Below, one piece after another: positions 11,101-19,499 of a stretch of 64,000 bases of DNA; position 1 is the first letter of the stretch; every line of letters begins with the position of its first letter. The stretch is taken from the NCBI RefSeq assembly GCF_002101335.1, contig NZ_CP020773.1, positions 1,984,001 to 2,048,000 of the forward strand, in the 5' to 3' direction. A program made the translations under genes and the position numbers. Below the pieces are notes generated by a model. It saw only the letters and a list, made by a program, of their open reading frames with translations, did no database searches and was not told the DNA's origin. Source of the DNA: Staphylococcus lutrae (GTDB lineage: Bacteria; Bacillota; Bacilli; Staphylococcales; Staphylococcaceae).

Positions 11101-11948
11101 TCGTGAAGGACAATGCCTTCAGGTGCCCCTACGCCATTGCGATAACCATATTTTGGAAATGTTACTGAATAATCTTCTTCGTACTTAGGCACTTGATACC
11201 CCTTTTTACGAATGTAGTCATTGATTGACGACTTCACTTGAGGTTGATAAGGGCTTGGTGTTGAAACGGTTGCAGCACGATAAGCAGTCTGATTGGATGG
11301 TGTGAGTGACAAAGTGGCTGGGCCGCCTTTACCGCCAACACGTGGGGGTGTAGGACCATCTGGATTGGCATTGATATCTTTAGGTGTTGAATTGACAACA
11401 GCTTTAATCGATTGACCTTGAGTCGTTGCCGCCACTTCGTTTTGCTTTGGTATTGTCTGATTTGCTGGGTTATTATTTGTTGTTGGAGAATTGTCAGTAC
11501 GTTGTTGCGTATTGAATTTTTCTGATGCAACGGGATGATTCATATTCGTATTTGGAGTCTCTTGATGTGGTCGCTGTGGTGTGTTTGAAGTTTGATTCAG
11601 TGCATCAGTTTGTGTTTTATCTTGAGAAGTTGCTCCCGTTATGCCTTGCTCCCCGGTCTGTTGAATATCCGTCAATGACTTGTCTGTTTGTGAGACAGTT
11701 GTGACTTTGATTGGATCGATTTGTTTAGGATCTTTGTAAGTTTGAGAACCAGCCAAAGTGGATGCTGATGTTGTTACCTTTGAAACAGTTTGTGCTTGAT
11801 TTAATGTATTTGTGTTTCCCCTATCATTAATCGGAGGTTTGTCTGAAGGTGATTGTTCTGCTGCATCGGCATGATGTGCCGTATATGCAGTTCCAGCCAA
11901 AGTAAGTGCGAGCATTGCGGGTGTCTTATAACCAAATTTTTTGACCAT
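8196..11948 (-). CDS. atl: Atl-type bifunctional autolysin (amidase + glucosaminidase)
   Basis: Secreted peptidoglycan hydrolase precursor of 1250 residues, close to S. aureus Atl. A signal peptide runs to about residue 29 (AHHADA, then AEQ). Then comes a Thr/Gln/Asn-rich propeptide to about 230, and an amidase domain near 240-425 with zinc-ligand candidates His about 282 (GIVLHDT), His about 386 (WTHAAVSK) and Asp about 401 (DHVDPHGY). Seven GW-type SH3-like wall-binding modules follow (GWVKQEDV, GWINANSI, GWVKKSDV, GWIDSSLL, GWFKAADV, GWINQKEL, GWVKAADL). The glucosaminidase is at the C-terminus with catalytic Glu about 1121 (SHALLETGNGTS). AAAGGAGT lies upstream of the ATG. Atl is processed into separate enzymes that act at the division septum. 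Confidence 0.96.
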   Translation of the reverse strand: MVKKFGYKTPAMLALTLAGTAYTAHHADAAEQSPSDKPPINDRGNTNTLNQAQTVSKVTTSASTLAGSQTYKDPKQIDPIKVTTVSQTDKSLTDIQQTGEQGITGATSQDKTQTDALNQTSNTPQRPHQETPNTNMNHPVASEKFNTQQRTDNSPTTNNNPANQTIPKQNEVAATTQGQSIKAVVNSTPKDINANPDGPTPPRVGGKGGPATLSLTPSNQTAYRAATVSTPSPYQPQVKSSINDYIRKKGYQVPKYEEDYSVTFPKYGYRNGVGAPEGIVLHDTANDNSTINSEIAYMKRNYQNAFVHGFIDGNRIIETHPTDYLAWGAGAIANQRYIHIELVHVHDYDSFARQMNNMADYAATNLQYYNLKPDSAEYDGRGTVWTHAAVSKFLGGTDHVDPHGYLKQHGYSYDELYDLINEKYQVKMGYALPAGSTSPPAPSKPSTNTNLTVNAKTGYGRIATKNSGLYQTVYDTAGKSTNQINKTLKVTKEAALNGNKFYLVSDGTSNQLLGWVKQEDVTYQNAQAEKSKTQNYQIKPGTVVYQVPWGTNSQVTGTVAGSNNATFKGTKEQTVGNTQWLYGTVNQITGWINANSIAPDTPKPSTNTGLQLTNDTGLGRINSKNSGLYATVYDKNGKATSATNQTFKVTKKANLNGETFYLVSDYLNGSAIGWVKKSDVNYQTSQAPTTINETYTVPSGATLYLVPWGTNNQVAGQVSGTGQQTFKATQSQKVGALTYVYGTANQLSGWIDSSLLTASKATNNLPQSVSQMGQLKVTNSGIKASIYDAKAKDASTWAGQTYKVTKYATARNEDYVLLLNQNATTPLGWFKAADVLTRDLSAEKIVNGQYTVNNNTTGLYSVPWGTVKQRIDNLKTSVNATFSAQKSVTVGNDTFLFGSVNQKLGWINQKELTAVAPKIATRAAAPQVGVKGVSTTVPSHIDDYFVTNAKGYYYAKAGDKKAAGTLNAFYEQLFKVQKSTLSDGITWYYGKFENGVSGWVKAADLRSTLIKYYKSPSTLKAALDKQMALSYPPQTQRVPGKWVDATRDETLKAMDTNALAKDSTQIYQFLKLDQYQGLKASDLNKLLVGKGILEGQGQAFQQAAQTHNINEIYLISHALLETGNGTSQLANGGYVDSKNKVVTTDSKKYYNMFGIGAVDTDALRSGFKTAEQYGWNTVSKAIVGGAKFIRDKYLDVSQNTLYRMRWNPQNPAVHQYATDIQWASVNASRMKHFYNQIGESGIYFDIDTYQ

Positions 11949-12171
11949 GTCATGACTCCTTTAAGATAAATTAATTTAAAAAGTTGATTAATCACATTAT
12001 AGAGATATTAGAGTACAATTTGTGTATTTTAACTGGATTGTAATTTAATTTTAATAATCGCTCGCTTCTTTTATATTCTCTAATTATTTAAAATAAACAA
12101 CAATTACTACATCTCGCATGTAAAGACACATCGCGCTTTGGACATGGAGAGCATACGAGTTTCAATATAAA

Positions 12172-12230
12172 AACAAAAAATGACTGATTGACATTGACAA
12201 ATTCGTCGATGTGAACCAGTCATTTTTGAA
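12172..12230 (-). terminator. Terminator of the GNAT gene
   Basis: Nested hairpin with outer arms AAAAATGACTG / CAGTCATTTTT and an inner helix of about 8 bp. It starts about a dozen bases beyond the GNAT stop and is followed in the minus direction by a T-rich run. The rest of 11949-12242 is the atl leader, in which I see only a possible -10 (TATAAT, minus, 11996-12001). Confidence 0.8.
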
Positions 12231-12242
12231 AAAAGAAACGTG

Positions 12243-12665
12243 TTAAATATGCTTTTCCATGTTGAAATGTGGCATACCTGCATCCATAAATTCTTCCCCA
12301 TACGTGTGGTAACCCAGTGATTCATAAAAAGGAACAGCATGGGTTTGAGCCCCTAACTTGAAATGACGAAATCCTTGTTGAGCAGCCTCTTCTTCAAGTG
12401 TTTGCATTAATTGTTTGCCGATACCTTGTCCCCGAGTACTTTTTAAAACAGCGACACGTTCAATTTTAGCACTGCCATCTACATCTCTATAGCGCGCAGT
12501 TCCAACAGGTTGCTGTGCATCATTGTAGGCGATGAAATAATGTGCTGTCTTCTCATACTTATCAATTTCTTCTTCTTCAGAGACCCCTTGTTCTTGAATA
12601 AATACCGTTTTACGAATTTTGAGTACATCTTGGTACTCTTGTTCATTTTCTACTTTCTTAAACAT
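12243..12665 (-). CDS. GNAT-family N-acetyltransferase (ElaA-like)
   Basis: A 140-residue acetyl-CoA-dependent acetyltransferase. The acetyl-CoA loop (motif A) is visible as VLKSTRGQGIGKQLM near residues 72-86, with the following QTHAVPFYESLGY typical of the family's C-terminal part. The N-terminal VLKIRKTVFIQEQGVSEEEE resembles the ElaA/YjcF-type subgroup. I start at MFKKVENE because AAAGGA sits nine bases before that ATG; upstream in-frame ATGs lack a site. A GNAT gene next to atl is conserved in staphylococci. The substrate is unknown. Confidence 0.85.
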   Translation of the reverse strand: MFKKVENEQEYQDVLKIRKTVFIQEQGVSEEEEIDKYEKTAHYFIAYNDAQQPVGTARYRDVDGSAKIERVAVLKSTRGQGIGKQLMQTLEEEAAQQGFRHFKLGAQTHAVPFYESLGYHTYGEEFMDAGMPHFNMEKHI

Positions 12666-13106
12666 ACGATTCATTCCTTTCATATTGAAGATGAAGTTAC
12701 CGTTTATCTTAATAGATTTGAGGAAAGAAAGGAAGCTTTTTAAACGATTTTTTATGATGTAAGTATAAAATATAGCATCGTATTTGATATGGCTCAATAC
12801 AATGAATACGGGGGATACGTCATAAGTGGCAAGCCATCGATAGCGCATGATGTAAGCAGTGATGATGTACGCTACATCAGAAAAATCAAAGCGGAAGTCA
12901 GTCGTAAGGATTCGAACAACGTAATTAAAAGTGGGGGGAGCAATAGAAATATCAATTACCAAAAAAAGTGCCTAAAAGCGACGAATGAAGAGCGCTTTTA
13001 GACATAAAACCTTATTTTTATGTGTCTTAGATATCGATTTGCCATTGTGTACGATTCGAGTGTATACGGCAAATGTCCATTGATCGGACGCGTTGAAAAT
13101 GAAAGC
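12666..13106. other. 440-bp non-coding gap with no gene found
   Basis: Between the GNAT start and the end of the next minus-strand gene I see no supported gene. It holds the terminator at 12966-13002 and a short perfect 7-bp inverted repeat at 12863-12879 (TGATGTA / TACATCA). Open frames here lack ribosome-binding sites. Confidence 0.5.
12966..13002 (-). terminator. Terminator of the LCP/DUF2538 operon
   Basis: Nine-bp stem CTAAAAGCG / CGCTTTTAG. In the minus direction it is followed by GGCACTTTTTTT, a clear U-tract. It lies about 105 bases beyond the stop of the last gene of the pair. Confidence 0.8.
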
Positions 13107-13577
13107 TTAACTTGCATTCTGGCGAACAAGTGCGGTATATTGCCAAAAGAGTCTCATTTGTACAATATTCCAATTGTTCATCCCCATTGTGTAGCCAGAA
13201 GGTTTAAATATGTTCACGTCTGTCACTTCAAGTGCGGCAGCGACAAGGTATTGAATCGGAACGCTTAAATTTTGCATTTCGGGTGTAAGCCCTTGTTCAT
13301 TATAGACCCATGAAAAGGGAAGCGGTGATTCAAAAACGTCGATTGCATCAAAGATTTCTGGGAGGGCTACGATATAACAAGCGCCATTGATGACAGGATT
13401 GTTTTGGCTCTCCTGATAATAAAGCAATAAGGCTTCGTAATTTTCTCGATGCGCATGATTCACATAAAATAATTCTTGACGGAAGTGTGCCATATCTTTG
13501 CTATGAATAATTTGTTGCTCAAGCATGTTGAATATGCCATTGATTTGTCTTATTTTTTCTTGTGTATGACGTGACAT
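13107..13577 (-). CDS. Conserved staphylococcal protein (DUF2538-like)
   Basis: A 156-residue cytosolic protein without signal peptide or membrane segment. I recognise it as the small conserved protein that accompanies the LCP gene next to atl in staphylococci (DUF2538), judged by size, position and general sequence; no catalytic motif is evident. It follows the LCP gene by 14 bases and shares its transcript, which ends at the terminator at 12966-13002. Its function is unknown; co-expression suggests a link to wall assembly. Confidence 0.7.
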   Translation of the reverse strand: MSRHTQEKIRQINGIFNMLEQQIIHSKDMAHFRQELFYVNHAHRENYEALLLYYQESQNNPVINGACYIVALPEIFDAIDVFESPLPFSWVYNEQGLTPEMQNLSVPIQYLVAAALEVTDVNIFKPSGYTMGMNNWNIVQMRLFWQYTALVRQNAS

Positions 13578-13591
13578 GTAGAGACCTCCTA

Positions 13592-14788
13592 TTATTGATA
13601 AGCACCATTCGAGTTTTGATTTTGTGTCGTGTCACCTTGTTGTTGGTCGACGGACGGTTGCGCTTGCTGGGCATCGGGAGAAACTGGACCATTCGATTGT
13701 GTCGTGCCATCATCTGCATTTGTTGAATCATTTGGCGTTAATTTTTTCACATCTTGTAACAGTTGATCATTAATCTGTAACAGTGGAGGAATTTCACCAT
13801 AAAACGTTTTGACGCGTTCAGTCAAAAAGTCATTTTTATTTTGGATAGGTTTTAAACCTAAGTCTTTACGTAACAAGTTAGATGTTTCGATTAAACTGTC
13901 AACGTCAGGGTTAATGTAGTAAATACCATTCAGTAATGCACTTTCACCTTTCAATTGTTGTGATTTAATTTCGACATCATTGACTAAATACTGGGTCGCA
14001 AGTGCTTGGATTTCTGCGTAACTGAGATTATGTTTTGAATTTTTTCCTACAATTTCAATGATTTCATCTAATTTGTGTAAAGATTTAGTTTCTTGGGCCT
14101 TTTTAAACAGAATTTTTAAAACTTCTAATTGGCGTTGCCCGCGTTGCAAATCAGAATCTTGTTTACGTGTTCGTGTAATCGCAAGCGCTTCATCGCCGTT
14201 AAGATGTTGTTTACCTTTTTTCAGCTTAATACGACCTTCATCTTTCGTATTGGGCTCATTCAGGTCATACGGCACATCGAAATCAATGCCACCAAGTTCA
14301 TCTACAGTTGTTGCAAAAGCTTCCATATTAATTCGAACATAGTAATCAACAGGGACATTAAGTGAAGCTTCGACAGCGCGCATAGAGGCTTCAGGGCCAC
14401 CGTATGCATGCGCATGTGTGATTTTATCATAATATCCGACTTTTGGGATATAACTTAAAGTGTCACGAGGAATACTGAGCAATCGAATTTGATGGTTGTC
14501 AGGATTCAAAGTTGATAAAATCATTGCATCTGTACGAGCGCTCTCGGTACTTTGTCCATTTTCTCTTCTTGTACTGCTATCATCTATTCCTAAAAATAAA
14601 ATAGAAATCGGTTCTTTTGCAGCATTGACTTTCGTGTCTCTTAACTGTGATTGACGTTCGTCAGATTGTGAGAACGAATCGTTAAAAGCATTTTTTGATG
14701 AGTTAAATAGGATGAATACAAAAATTGCAGGAACAATAACAAGCATTGAAGCTAACAAATAGAGTAAAAATTTGAGTCCTTTATTCAT
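13592..14788 (-). CDS. lcpB: LytR-CpsA-Psr glycopolymer ligase (LcpB-like)
   Basis: Membrane-anchored enzyme of 398 residues of the family that moves undecaprenyl-linked glycopolymers onto peptidoglycan. One N-terminal membrane helix (about residues 6-29) precedes the LCP domain. Conserved LCP features are ILFLGIDD, RTDAMIL, LLSIPRDT with the substrate-phosphate Arg, LNGDEALAITRTRKQDSDL and the following QRGQRQ. The C-terminal tail is Gln/Asn/Ser-rich and disordered. AGGAGC precedes the ATG. Position beside atl matches S. aureus LcpB. It is divergent from the glycopolymer cluster beginning at 15016, which makes that cluster's product a plausible substrate. Confidence 0.87.
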   Translation of the reverse strand: MNKGLKFLLYLLASMLVIVPAIFVFILFNSSKNAFNDSFSQSDERQSQLRDTKVNAAKEPISILFLGIDDSSTRRENGQSTESARTDAMILSTLNPDNHQIRLLSIPRDTLSYIPKVGYYDKITHAHAYGGPEASMRAVEASLNVPVDYYVRINMEAFATTVDELGGIDFDVPYDLNEPNTKDEGRIKLKKGKQHLNGDEALAITRTRKQDSDLQRGQRQLEVLKILFKKAQETKSLHKLDEIIEIVGKNSKHNLSYAEIQALATQYLVNDVEIKSQQLKGESALLNGIYYINPDVDSLIETSNLLRKDLGLKPIQNKNDFLTERVKTFYGEIPPLLQINDQLLQDVKKLTPNDSTNADDGTTQSNGPVSPDAQQAQPSVDQQQGDTTQNQNSNGAYQ

Positions 14789-15015
14789 AGTGAATTGCTC
14801 CTAACAGGTATTTTACATATGATTATCTATTTTAATGCAAGTGTTTGTTACATTTCAATCATTTCAATCATTTTGATGTATTTTGTACGGGGTATTTGTT
14901 TTCTATGAGGATGGAAGATGTTCATGTATAATAAAATTGATATGAATGGGAGGTATCGTGAATGGTTTTTACCTCTCAATATTCAATTATGTAAGATATG
15001 AGGATGGTGGATGTT

Positions 15016-16671
15016 TTGAAAGCAGAATGGATATCTCATCTTGATGAAAGTTTAGTCAGACCGTTTTATGAAGCGCAAACAAAAGAAGAGCAAGACGCAG
15101 GTTTTGAAGAAGTATTATCTTTTGGCACAGCAGGGATTCGAAGTACATTAGGTTTAGGTCCGGGGCGTTTAAATAAATTTACTGTGCGCAAAGTCGCATT
15201 AGGTTTAGCGCAATACTTAACCGAAACATCTAAGGAAGCTTCGGTTGTCATTCACTATGATACACGTTTCTTGTCGTCGGAATTTGCACAAGAGATGGCT
15301 TGTGTGTTAGCGACAGAAGGCGTTAAGGTCATATTAGCAGATCGTTATAGATCGACGCCTGAACTTTCTTTTGCAGTTCGGTATTTAAACGCTACAGCGG
15401 GTGTCATGATTACAGCGAGTCATAACCCGAGTCATTATAACGGTATTAAAGTTTATGGGGCAGATGGGGGTCAGTTACTACCGGCTGCATCAGAAGATTT
15501 AAGCCGCTGTATTCATGCGATTCAGTCTCCTTTAACGATTGAGGCGAAAGCGGTGGAAGTCCTACGCGATGAAGCGATGATTACGCCATTAGCTTCAGAA
15601 GTGACAGACGCATATAAAGCAGGCGTTAAGTCATTAGTCGGCCCCATTGTATCACAAGGAGAAAAAGTGATCTTAACGAGTCTACATGGGACGAGTTTAC
15701 CTCTAGGCGCTACACTGCTTACGGAGCTAGGGTTTGAAGATTTCGTGATTGAAAAAACACAATCTCAACCGGATGGTCGTTTTCCTACTGTTAAAAGTGC
15801 CAATCCTGAAGAAGAAGCGGCATTTGAATATGGTATACGACTGGCTGAAAAAGAAGACGCATCATTAATTATTGCAACAGATCCAGATGCAGATCGTTTT
15901 GGTTTTGTCGAAAGATACGAGGATGGAACAACACGCTATTTTAATGGGAATGAAATTGGTTTGATCTTGATGAAATTAAGATATCAAACATTGCAACCAA
16001 CAAGTGAGACTTTTTATATCATTAAATCTATTGTTACAGGTGCGTTAAGCGAAGTATTGGCAAAAAGGTTGAACATTGATGTGGTCAATGTCTTAACGGG
16101 TTTTAAATATATTTCCGAGCAACTTCAACAACGTCAAAAAGATGCGTCGCAACTCGTATTGGCATTTGAAGAGAGTCATGGTTATCTCGCCAAAGATTTA
16201 TCGCGTGATAAAGACGCCATCCAATTTATCCCGTTACTTGTGAAATATAAACAAATGTTAGCGCAAAATGGTTTAACATTTAAAGCGGTATTAGAAGACA
16301 TTTACAAACAAATTGGCCAATATCAAGATGTGACGTTATCACCCACATATTCTGGTCAAGCTGGGAGACAGAAAATCGATGCTTTGATGTCACATTTTAG
16401 AAATGATACGAGTGACACCTTGTTAGGATTAAAAGTATTAACAAAAGAAGATTATTTGTTCCAGCAAACGACACATTTTCAAGACGATTCGATGACACCG
16501 ATTGACTTACCGAAAGCGGATGTGATTCGATATACATTTGATGAAGGATTTATAGCTTTGCGACCGTCTGGTACGGAGCCGAAAATTAAAGTATACTTTT
16601 CATTAAATGTCCCTGATTTTGAAGCGCTTGTTGACGAATTTAAGTCGACATACTTAAACGACGCAGTATAG
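15016..16671 (+). CDS. pgcA: Phosphoglucomutase / phosphosugar mutase (PgcA-like)
   Basis: Alpha-phosphohexomutase of about 551 residues that interconverts glucose-6-P and glucose-1-P, the entry to UDP-glucose. Visible are the phosphoserine loop ITASHNPSHYNG (Ser about 134), the metal loop DPDADRFGF near 294, the sugar loop FEESHGY near 385 and the phosphate-binding loop RPSGTEPKIK near 516. I prefer the TTG at 15016 (MKAEWISHLDE) because GGTGG lies five bases upstream and the length then fits the family; in-frame ATGs at 14998 and 15004 have no good site. First gene of the glycopolymer cluster, divergent from the LCP gene, with its own terminator. Confidence 0.88.
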   Translation: MKAEWISHLDESLVRPFYEAQTKEEQDAGFEEVLSFGTAGIRSTLGLGPGRLNKFTVRKVALGLAQYLTETSKEASVVIHYDTRFLSSEFAQEMACVLATEGVKVILADRYRSTPELSFAVRYLNATAGVMITASHNPSHYNGIKVYGADGGQLLPAASEDLSRCIHAIQSPLTIEAKAVEVLRDEAMITPLASEVTDAYKAGVKSLVGPIVSQGEKVILTSLHGTSLPLGATLLTELGFEDFVIEKTQSQPDGRFPTVKSANPEEEAAFEYGIRLAEKEDASLIIATDPDADRFGFVERYEDGTTRYFNGNEIGLILMKLRYQTLQPTSETFYIIKSIVTGALSEVLAKRLNIDVVNVLTGFKYISEQLQQRQKDASQLVLAFEESHGYLAKDLSRDKDAIQFIPLLVKYKQMLAQNGLTFKAVLEDIYKQIGQYQDVTLSPTYSGQAGRQKIDALMSHFRNDTSDTLLGLKVLTKEDYLFQQTTHFQDDSMTPIDLPKADVIRYTFDEGFIALRPSGTEPKIKVYFSLNVPDFEALVDEFKSTYLNDAV

Positions 16672-16744
16672 ACTGTGCTGAGCAATGAAGCGCGCTTGTG
16701 TCATTGAAAACGCGCTACCCCAGTGAATCACTACATTATAAATG

Positions 16745-16789
16745 AAAAGACGTACGCCTAAGATGCTTTTAGGTGTACGTCTTTTCTTT
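16745..16789 (+). terminator. Terminator after pgcA
   Basis: A 16-bp stem (AAAAGACGTACGCCTA / TAGGTGTACGTCTTTT) with one G-U pair, a 9-base loop and a T-rich tail. It separates pgcA from the long glycosyltransferase operon. Confidence 0.88.
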
Positions 16790-17374
16790 GCCATCAAGCA
16801 GGATCAACCGGCATACAATGTGTGAAAATCAATTCGAGTATCGTGGCATTCCTCCTGTAATCGTTTATACATCTCCAAAAACAAAAATGATGGATTTAAC
16901 TTTGAGTGCACATGAAAGTCGAGGATGTCACAATTTTTGCCTGAGTAAGGCAACGCGCGTGCTAAAGTGCCATATCTATATCCATATGCACAGCGCTGCA
17001 TGTGATTTGCATCCTTTAGTCATAACTGATATGGATCCCCCCCTTTTTTTCCTATTTCTTCAATCGAGAAAAATCATAAGATTGAACTCAAAGACGTTTG
17101 ACAGAATTCATTTTTGATCACCAGTGATTTCTAATCTCAACACTTATTTTTTAATACATTCAAGTTGAAATGTAAATATAAAGTAAAGAATGTTTATTAA
17201 TTGTTTATTCAATTATAAAATTTAGTAAAAGAAATGATTATTTACTATTTTTAATTGAAATTAATCTTCATTTACTTAAAAATTAATATAGAATTAATAA
17301 TCAACAAACAAAAGCATCACGCTAATGCATGCTTTAGAAAACACTCAATTTCAAGGGAAGAAAGGTGTATGAAT
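16790..17374. other. Long AT-rich leader of the glycopolymer operon
   Basis: About 580 bases with no well-supported gene. The first half carries a minus-strand open frame (about 16804-17016, ending RIDFHTLYAG) that reads like protein but lacks a start context, so it may be a decayed gene. The second half (17150-17345) is very AT-rich and probably holds the operon promoter, with several poor -35/-10 candidates that I cannot rank. A 7-bp hairpin (AAAGCAT / ATGCTTT, 17311-17335) lies just before the ribosome-binding site. Confidence 0.5.
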
Positions 17375-18655
17375 GTGAAATTAACAACTGTCGGATTAGG
17401 TTATATTGGATTACCTACTTCAATTATGTTTGCCAAGCATGGGGTTGACGTTTTAGGTGTGGATATTAATAGTGAAACGGTAGAAAGTTTAAATAACGGA
17501 TGTATACATATCGAGGAACCAGGTCTTCAAGAAGCATTTGATGACGTGCGTGCGACGGGTCATTTCAAAGCTTCATTGACGCCAGCAGAAGCGGATGTGT
17601 TTATTATTGCGGTGCCGACACCGAACAATGATGATGAATATGAATCTTGTGATATTTCCATCGTAATGCAGGCAACAGCAAGTATTGTCCCTTATTTAAA
17701 AAAAGGCAATACGGTCATTGTGGAATCGACGATTGCACCAAGAACCATTGATGATCATGTTAAACCATTTCTTGAACATCAGGGTTATACAATAGGTGAA
17801 GATTTGTTTTTAGTTCATTGTCCAGAACGCGTCCTTCCAGGCAAGATTTTAGAAGAACTGGTATACAACAACCGCATTATCGGTGGGGTGACACCTGCAT
17901 GTGTTGATGCTGGCAAAAAGGTTTATCAAACTTTTGTAAAAGGTGACATGATTGAAACGAATGCACGTACTGCGGAAATGAGTAAATTGATGGAGAATAC
18001 ATACCGCGATTTGAATATTGCGCTCGCTAATGAAATCGCAAAGATAAGTGATGATTTACACATCAATGTCTTAGATGTGATTCAAATGGCGAATCAACAT
18101 CCGCGTGTGAATATTCATCAACCAGGTCCAGGGGTGGGCGGCCATTGCTTAGCAGTAGATCCATATTTCATCATTGCAAAATCTCCTGAACTTTCGCCTT
18201 TAATTCAAACAGGACGTCAAGTCAATCGTTCTATGCCGGCATATGTCGTAGAGAAGGTTAAACAAATACTGCAAGATTTGAACGCAGTAAAGGTGACGGT
18301 ATTCGGTTTGACGTATAAAGGCGATGTTGATGATATTCGTGAGTCGCCAGCCTTTGATATTTACGAATTATTACATGAACACCTTGATATAGAAATTGTT
18401 GCTTTCGACCCACATGTGAAACTCGATTTTGTTGAGAAAGATATGGAGAAAGCTGTGCATGATGCTTCTCTCGTCCTTGTACTGAGTGACCATTCTGAAT
18501 TTAAAAAATTAACAGATCGCCATTTTAAAGGGATGCGACACCCCATCATTTTCGATACAAAAAATGTCATGTCTCAGTCATTTGATACCGTTGATTATTA
18601 CAATTATGGCAATTTGTATACGTATCATACACCAGCGAAAAATCCACAAAGATAG
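17375..18655 (+). CDS. UDP-N-acetyl-D-mannosamine dehydrogenase (Cap5O/WecC-like)
   Basis: NAD-dependent enzyme of about 426 residues that oxidises UDP-ManNAc to UDP-ManNAcA. The N-terminal Rossmann motif is GLGYIGLPTSIMFAKHGVDV. The middle has STIAPRT, HCPERVLPGKI, NRIIGGV and LMENTYRDLNIALANE. The catalytic Cys (about 258) is in GPGVGGHCLAVDPYF, and the C-terminal domain has FGLTYKGDVDDIRESPA. It closely resembles S. aureus Cap5O as I remember that sequence. I chose GTG at 17375 because AAAGG lies nine bases upstream; an ATG six bases earlier is too close to that site. First gene of the long operon. No UDP-GlcNAc 2-epimerase is present here. Confidence 0.9.
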   Translation: MKLTTVGLGYIGLPTSIMFAKHGVDVLGVDINSETVESLNNGCIHIEEPGLQEAFDDVRATGHFKASLTPAEADVFIIAVPTPNNDDEYESCDISIVMQATASIVPYLKKGNTVIVESTIAPRTIDDHVKPFLEHQGYTIGEDLFLVHCPERVLPGKILEELVYNNRIIGGVTPACVDAGKKVYQTFVKGDMIETNARTAEMSKLMENTYRDLNIALANEIAKISDDLHINVLDVIQMANQHPRVNIHQPGPGVGGHCLAVDPYFIIAKSPELSPLIQTGRQVNRSMPAYVVEKVKQILQDLNAVKVTVFGLTYKGDVDDIRESPAFDIYELLHEHLDIEIVAFDPHVKLDFVEKDMEKAVHDASLVLVLSDHSEFKKLTDRHFKGMRHPIIFDTKNVMSQSFDTVDYYNYGNLYTYHTPAKNPQR

Positions 18656-18667
18656 TAGGTTTTATGC

Positions 18668-19480
18668 GTGAAAGTCTTATTTTTGCTATTAAAGGAACAG
18701 ATTGAGAACGGACCTAAAATTTTCCAACTTGCGTTCTACAATATGAAAAGCCAATATTCAAACCATTATCTCGGCGTCTTTTGGAATATTTTACAACCCA
18801 TGATGCAAGTGGGTGTTTATTATCTCATTTTTGGATTGGGCTTGAGAGGTGGGGGAGACCGTTTAGTGGATGGCGTCCCATTTATTATGCATTTGATATC
18901 AGGACTGTTTCCGTGGCTGTTCATCTCACAAAGCATAAATTCAGGAGCGAATGCCATTCAAGCCAATTTAGGACTTGTGACTAAAATGAAATTCCCTTCA
19001 TCGGTATTATTGTCGATTTCGTTTACAAATACATTATTCAATTTGATTTTTATGACGAGTATTTTATTTGTGACCTCTCTCCTACAAGGGACAGTCGATT
19101 TTTGGAAATATTTCCTATTTATTTATTTTATTATAGCGGCATTTCCAGCTATTTTCGGTATTTCATTATTGATGAGTTCGTTAGTGATTGTCGTAAGAGA
19201 TACAAAGAATATTTTGCAAAATATATTGAGGCTCGGCTTTTTTATGACCCCTATTTTTTGGAGTATGAATAGCGCTCAACCTATTTTGAGAATGATCACA
19301 AGACTGAATCCTTTTACTTATTTAGTAGAGGTCTATCGCAGTGCTTTTGTACATCAACATCCCATTCTCTATGGCACATGGTCAGATCATTTTTATTATT
19401 GGATGTTCACACTATTCGTACTCATTTTAGGGGCAATGGTACACCAAAGATTTAAGGACCGATTACTTGATTTTCTATAA
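18668..19480 (+). CDS. TagG-like ABC-2 permease for glycopolymer export
   Basis: Membrane subunit of 270 residues with about six hydrophobic segments, of the ABC-2 type that exports lipid-linked polysaccharides or teichoic acids. Typical are the N-terminal YNMKSQYSNHYLGVFWNILQP, ISGLFPWLFISQSIN, MKFPSSVLLS, VVRDTKNILQ and FFMTPIFWSM, then NPFTYLVEVYRS. It starts with GTG 12 bases after the dehydrogenase stop. Its likely ATPase partner is the TagH-like protein at 28075, seven genes downstream; TagG and TagH are usually adjacent. Confidence 0.9.
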   Translation: MKVLFLLLKEQIENGPKIFQLAFYNMKSQYSNHYLGVFWNILQPMMQVGVYYLIFGLGLRGGGDRLVDGVPFIMHLISGLFPWLFISQSINSGANAIQANLGLVTKMKFPSSVLLSISFTNTLFNLIFMTSILFVTSLLQGTVDFWKYFLFIYFIIAAFPAIFGISLLMSSLVIVVRDTKNILQNILRLGFFMTPIFWSMNSAQPILRMITRLNPFTYLVEVYRSAFVHQHPILYGTWSDHFYYWMFTLFVLILGAMVHQRFKDRLLDFL

Positions 19481-19499
19481 CGTCAGAAGAGGGGTTACT

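Noticed and set aside
11234..11530. Minus-strand open frame of 98 codons inside atl
   Set aside because: Out-of-frame reading of the low-complexity Gln/Thr-rich propeptide region of atl.
14890..14895. GGGTAT as a sigma-B -10 upstream of pgcA
   Set aside because: No GTTT-type -35 element stands 12-15 bases upstream.
16773..17117. Plus-strand open frame of 114 codons in the operon leader
   Set aside because: Begins inside the pgcA terminator, has no ribosome-binding site and the product is low in family-like sequence.
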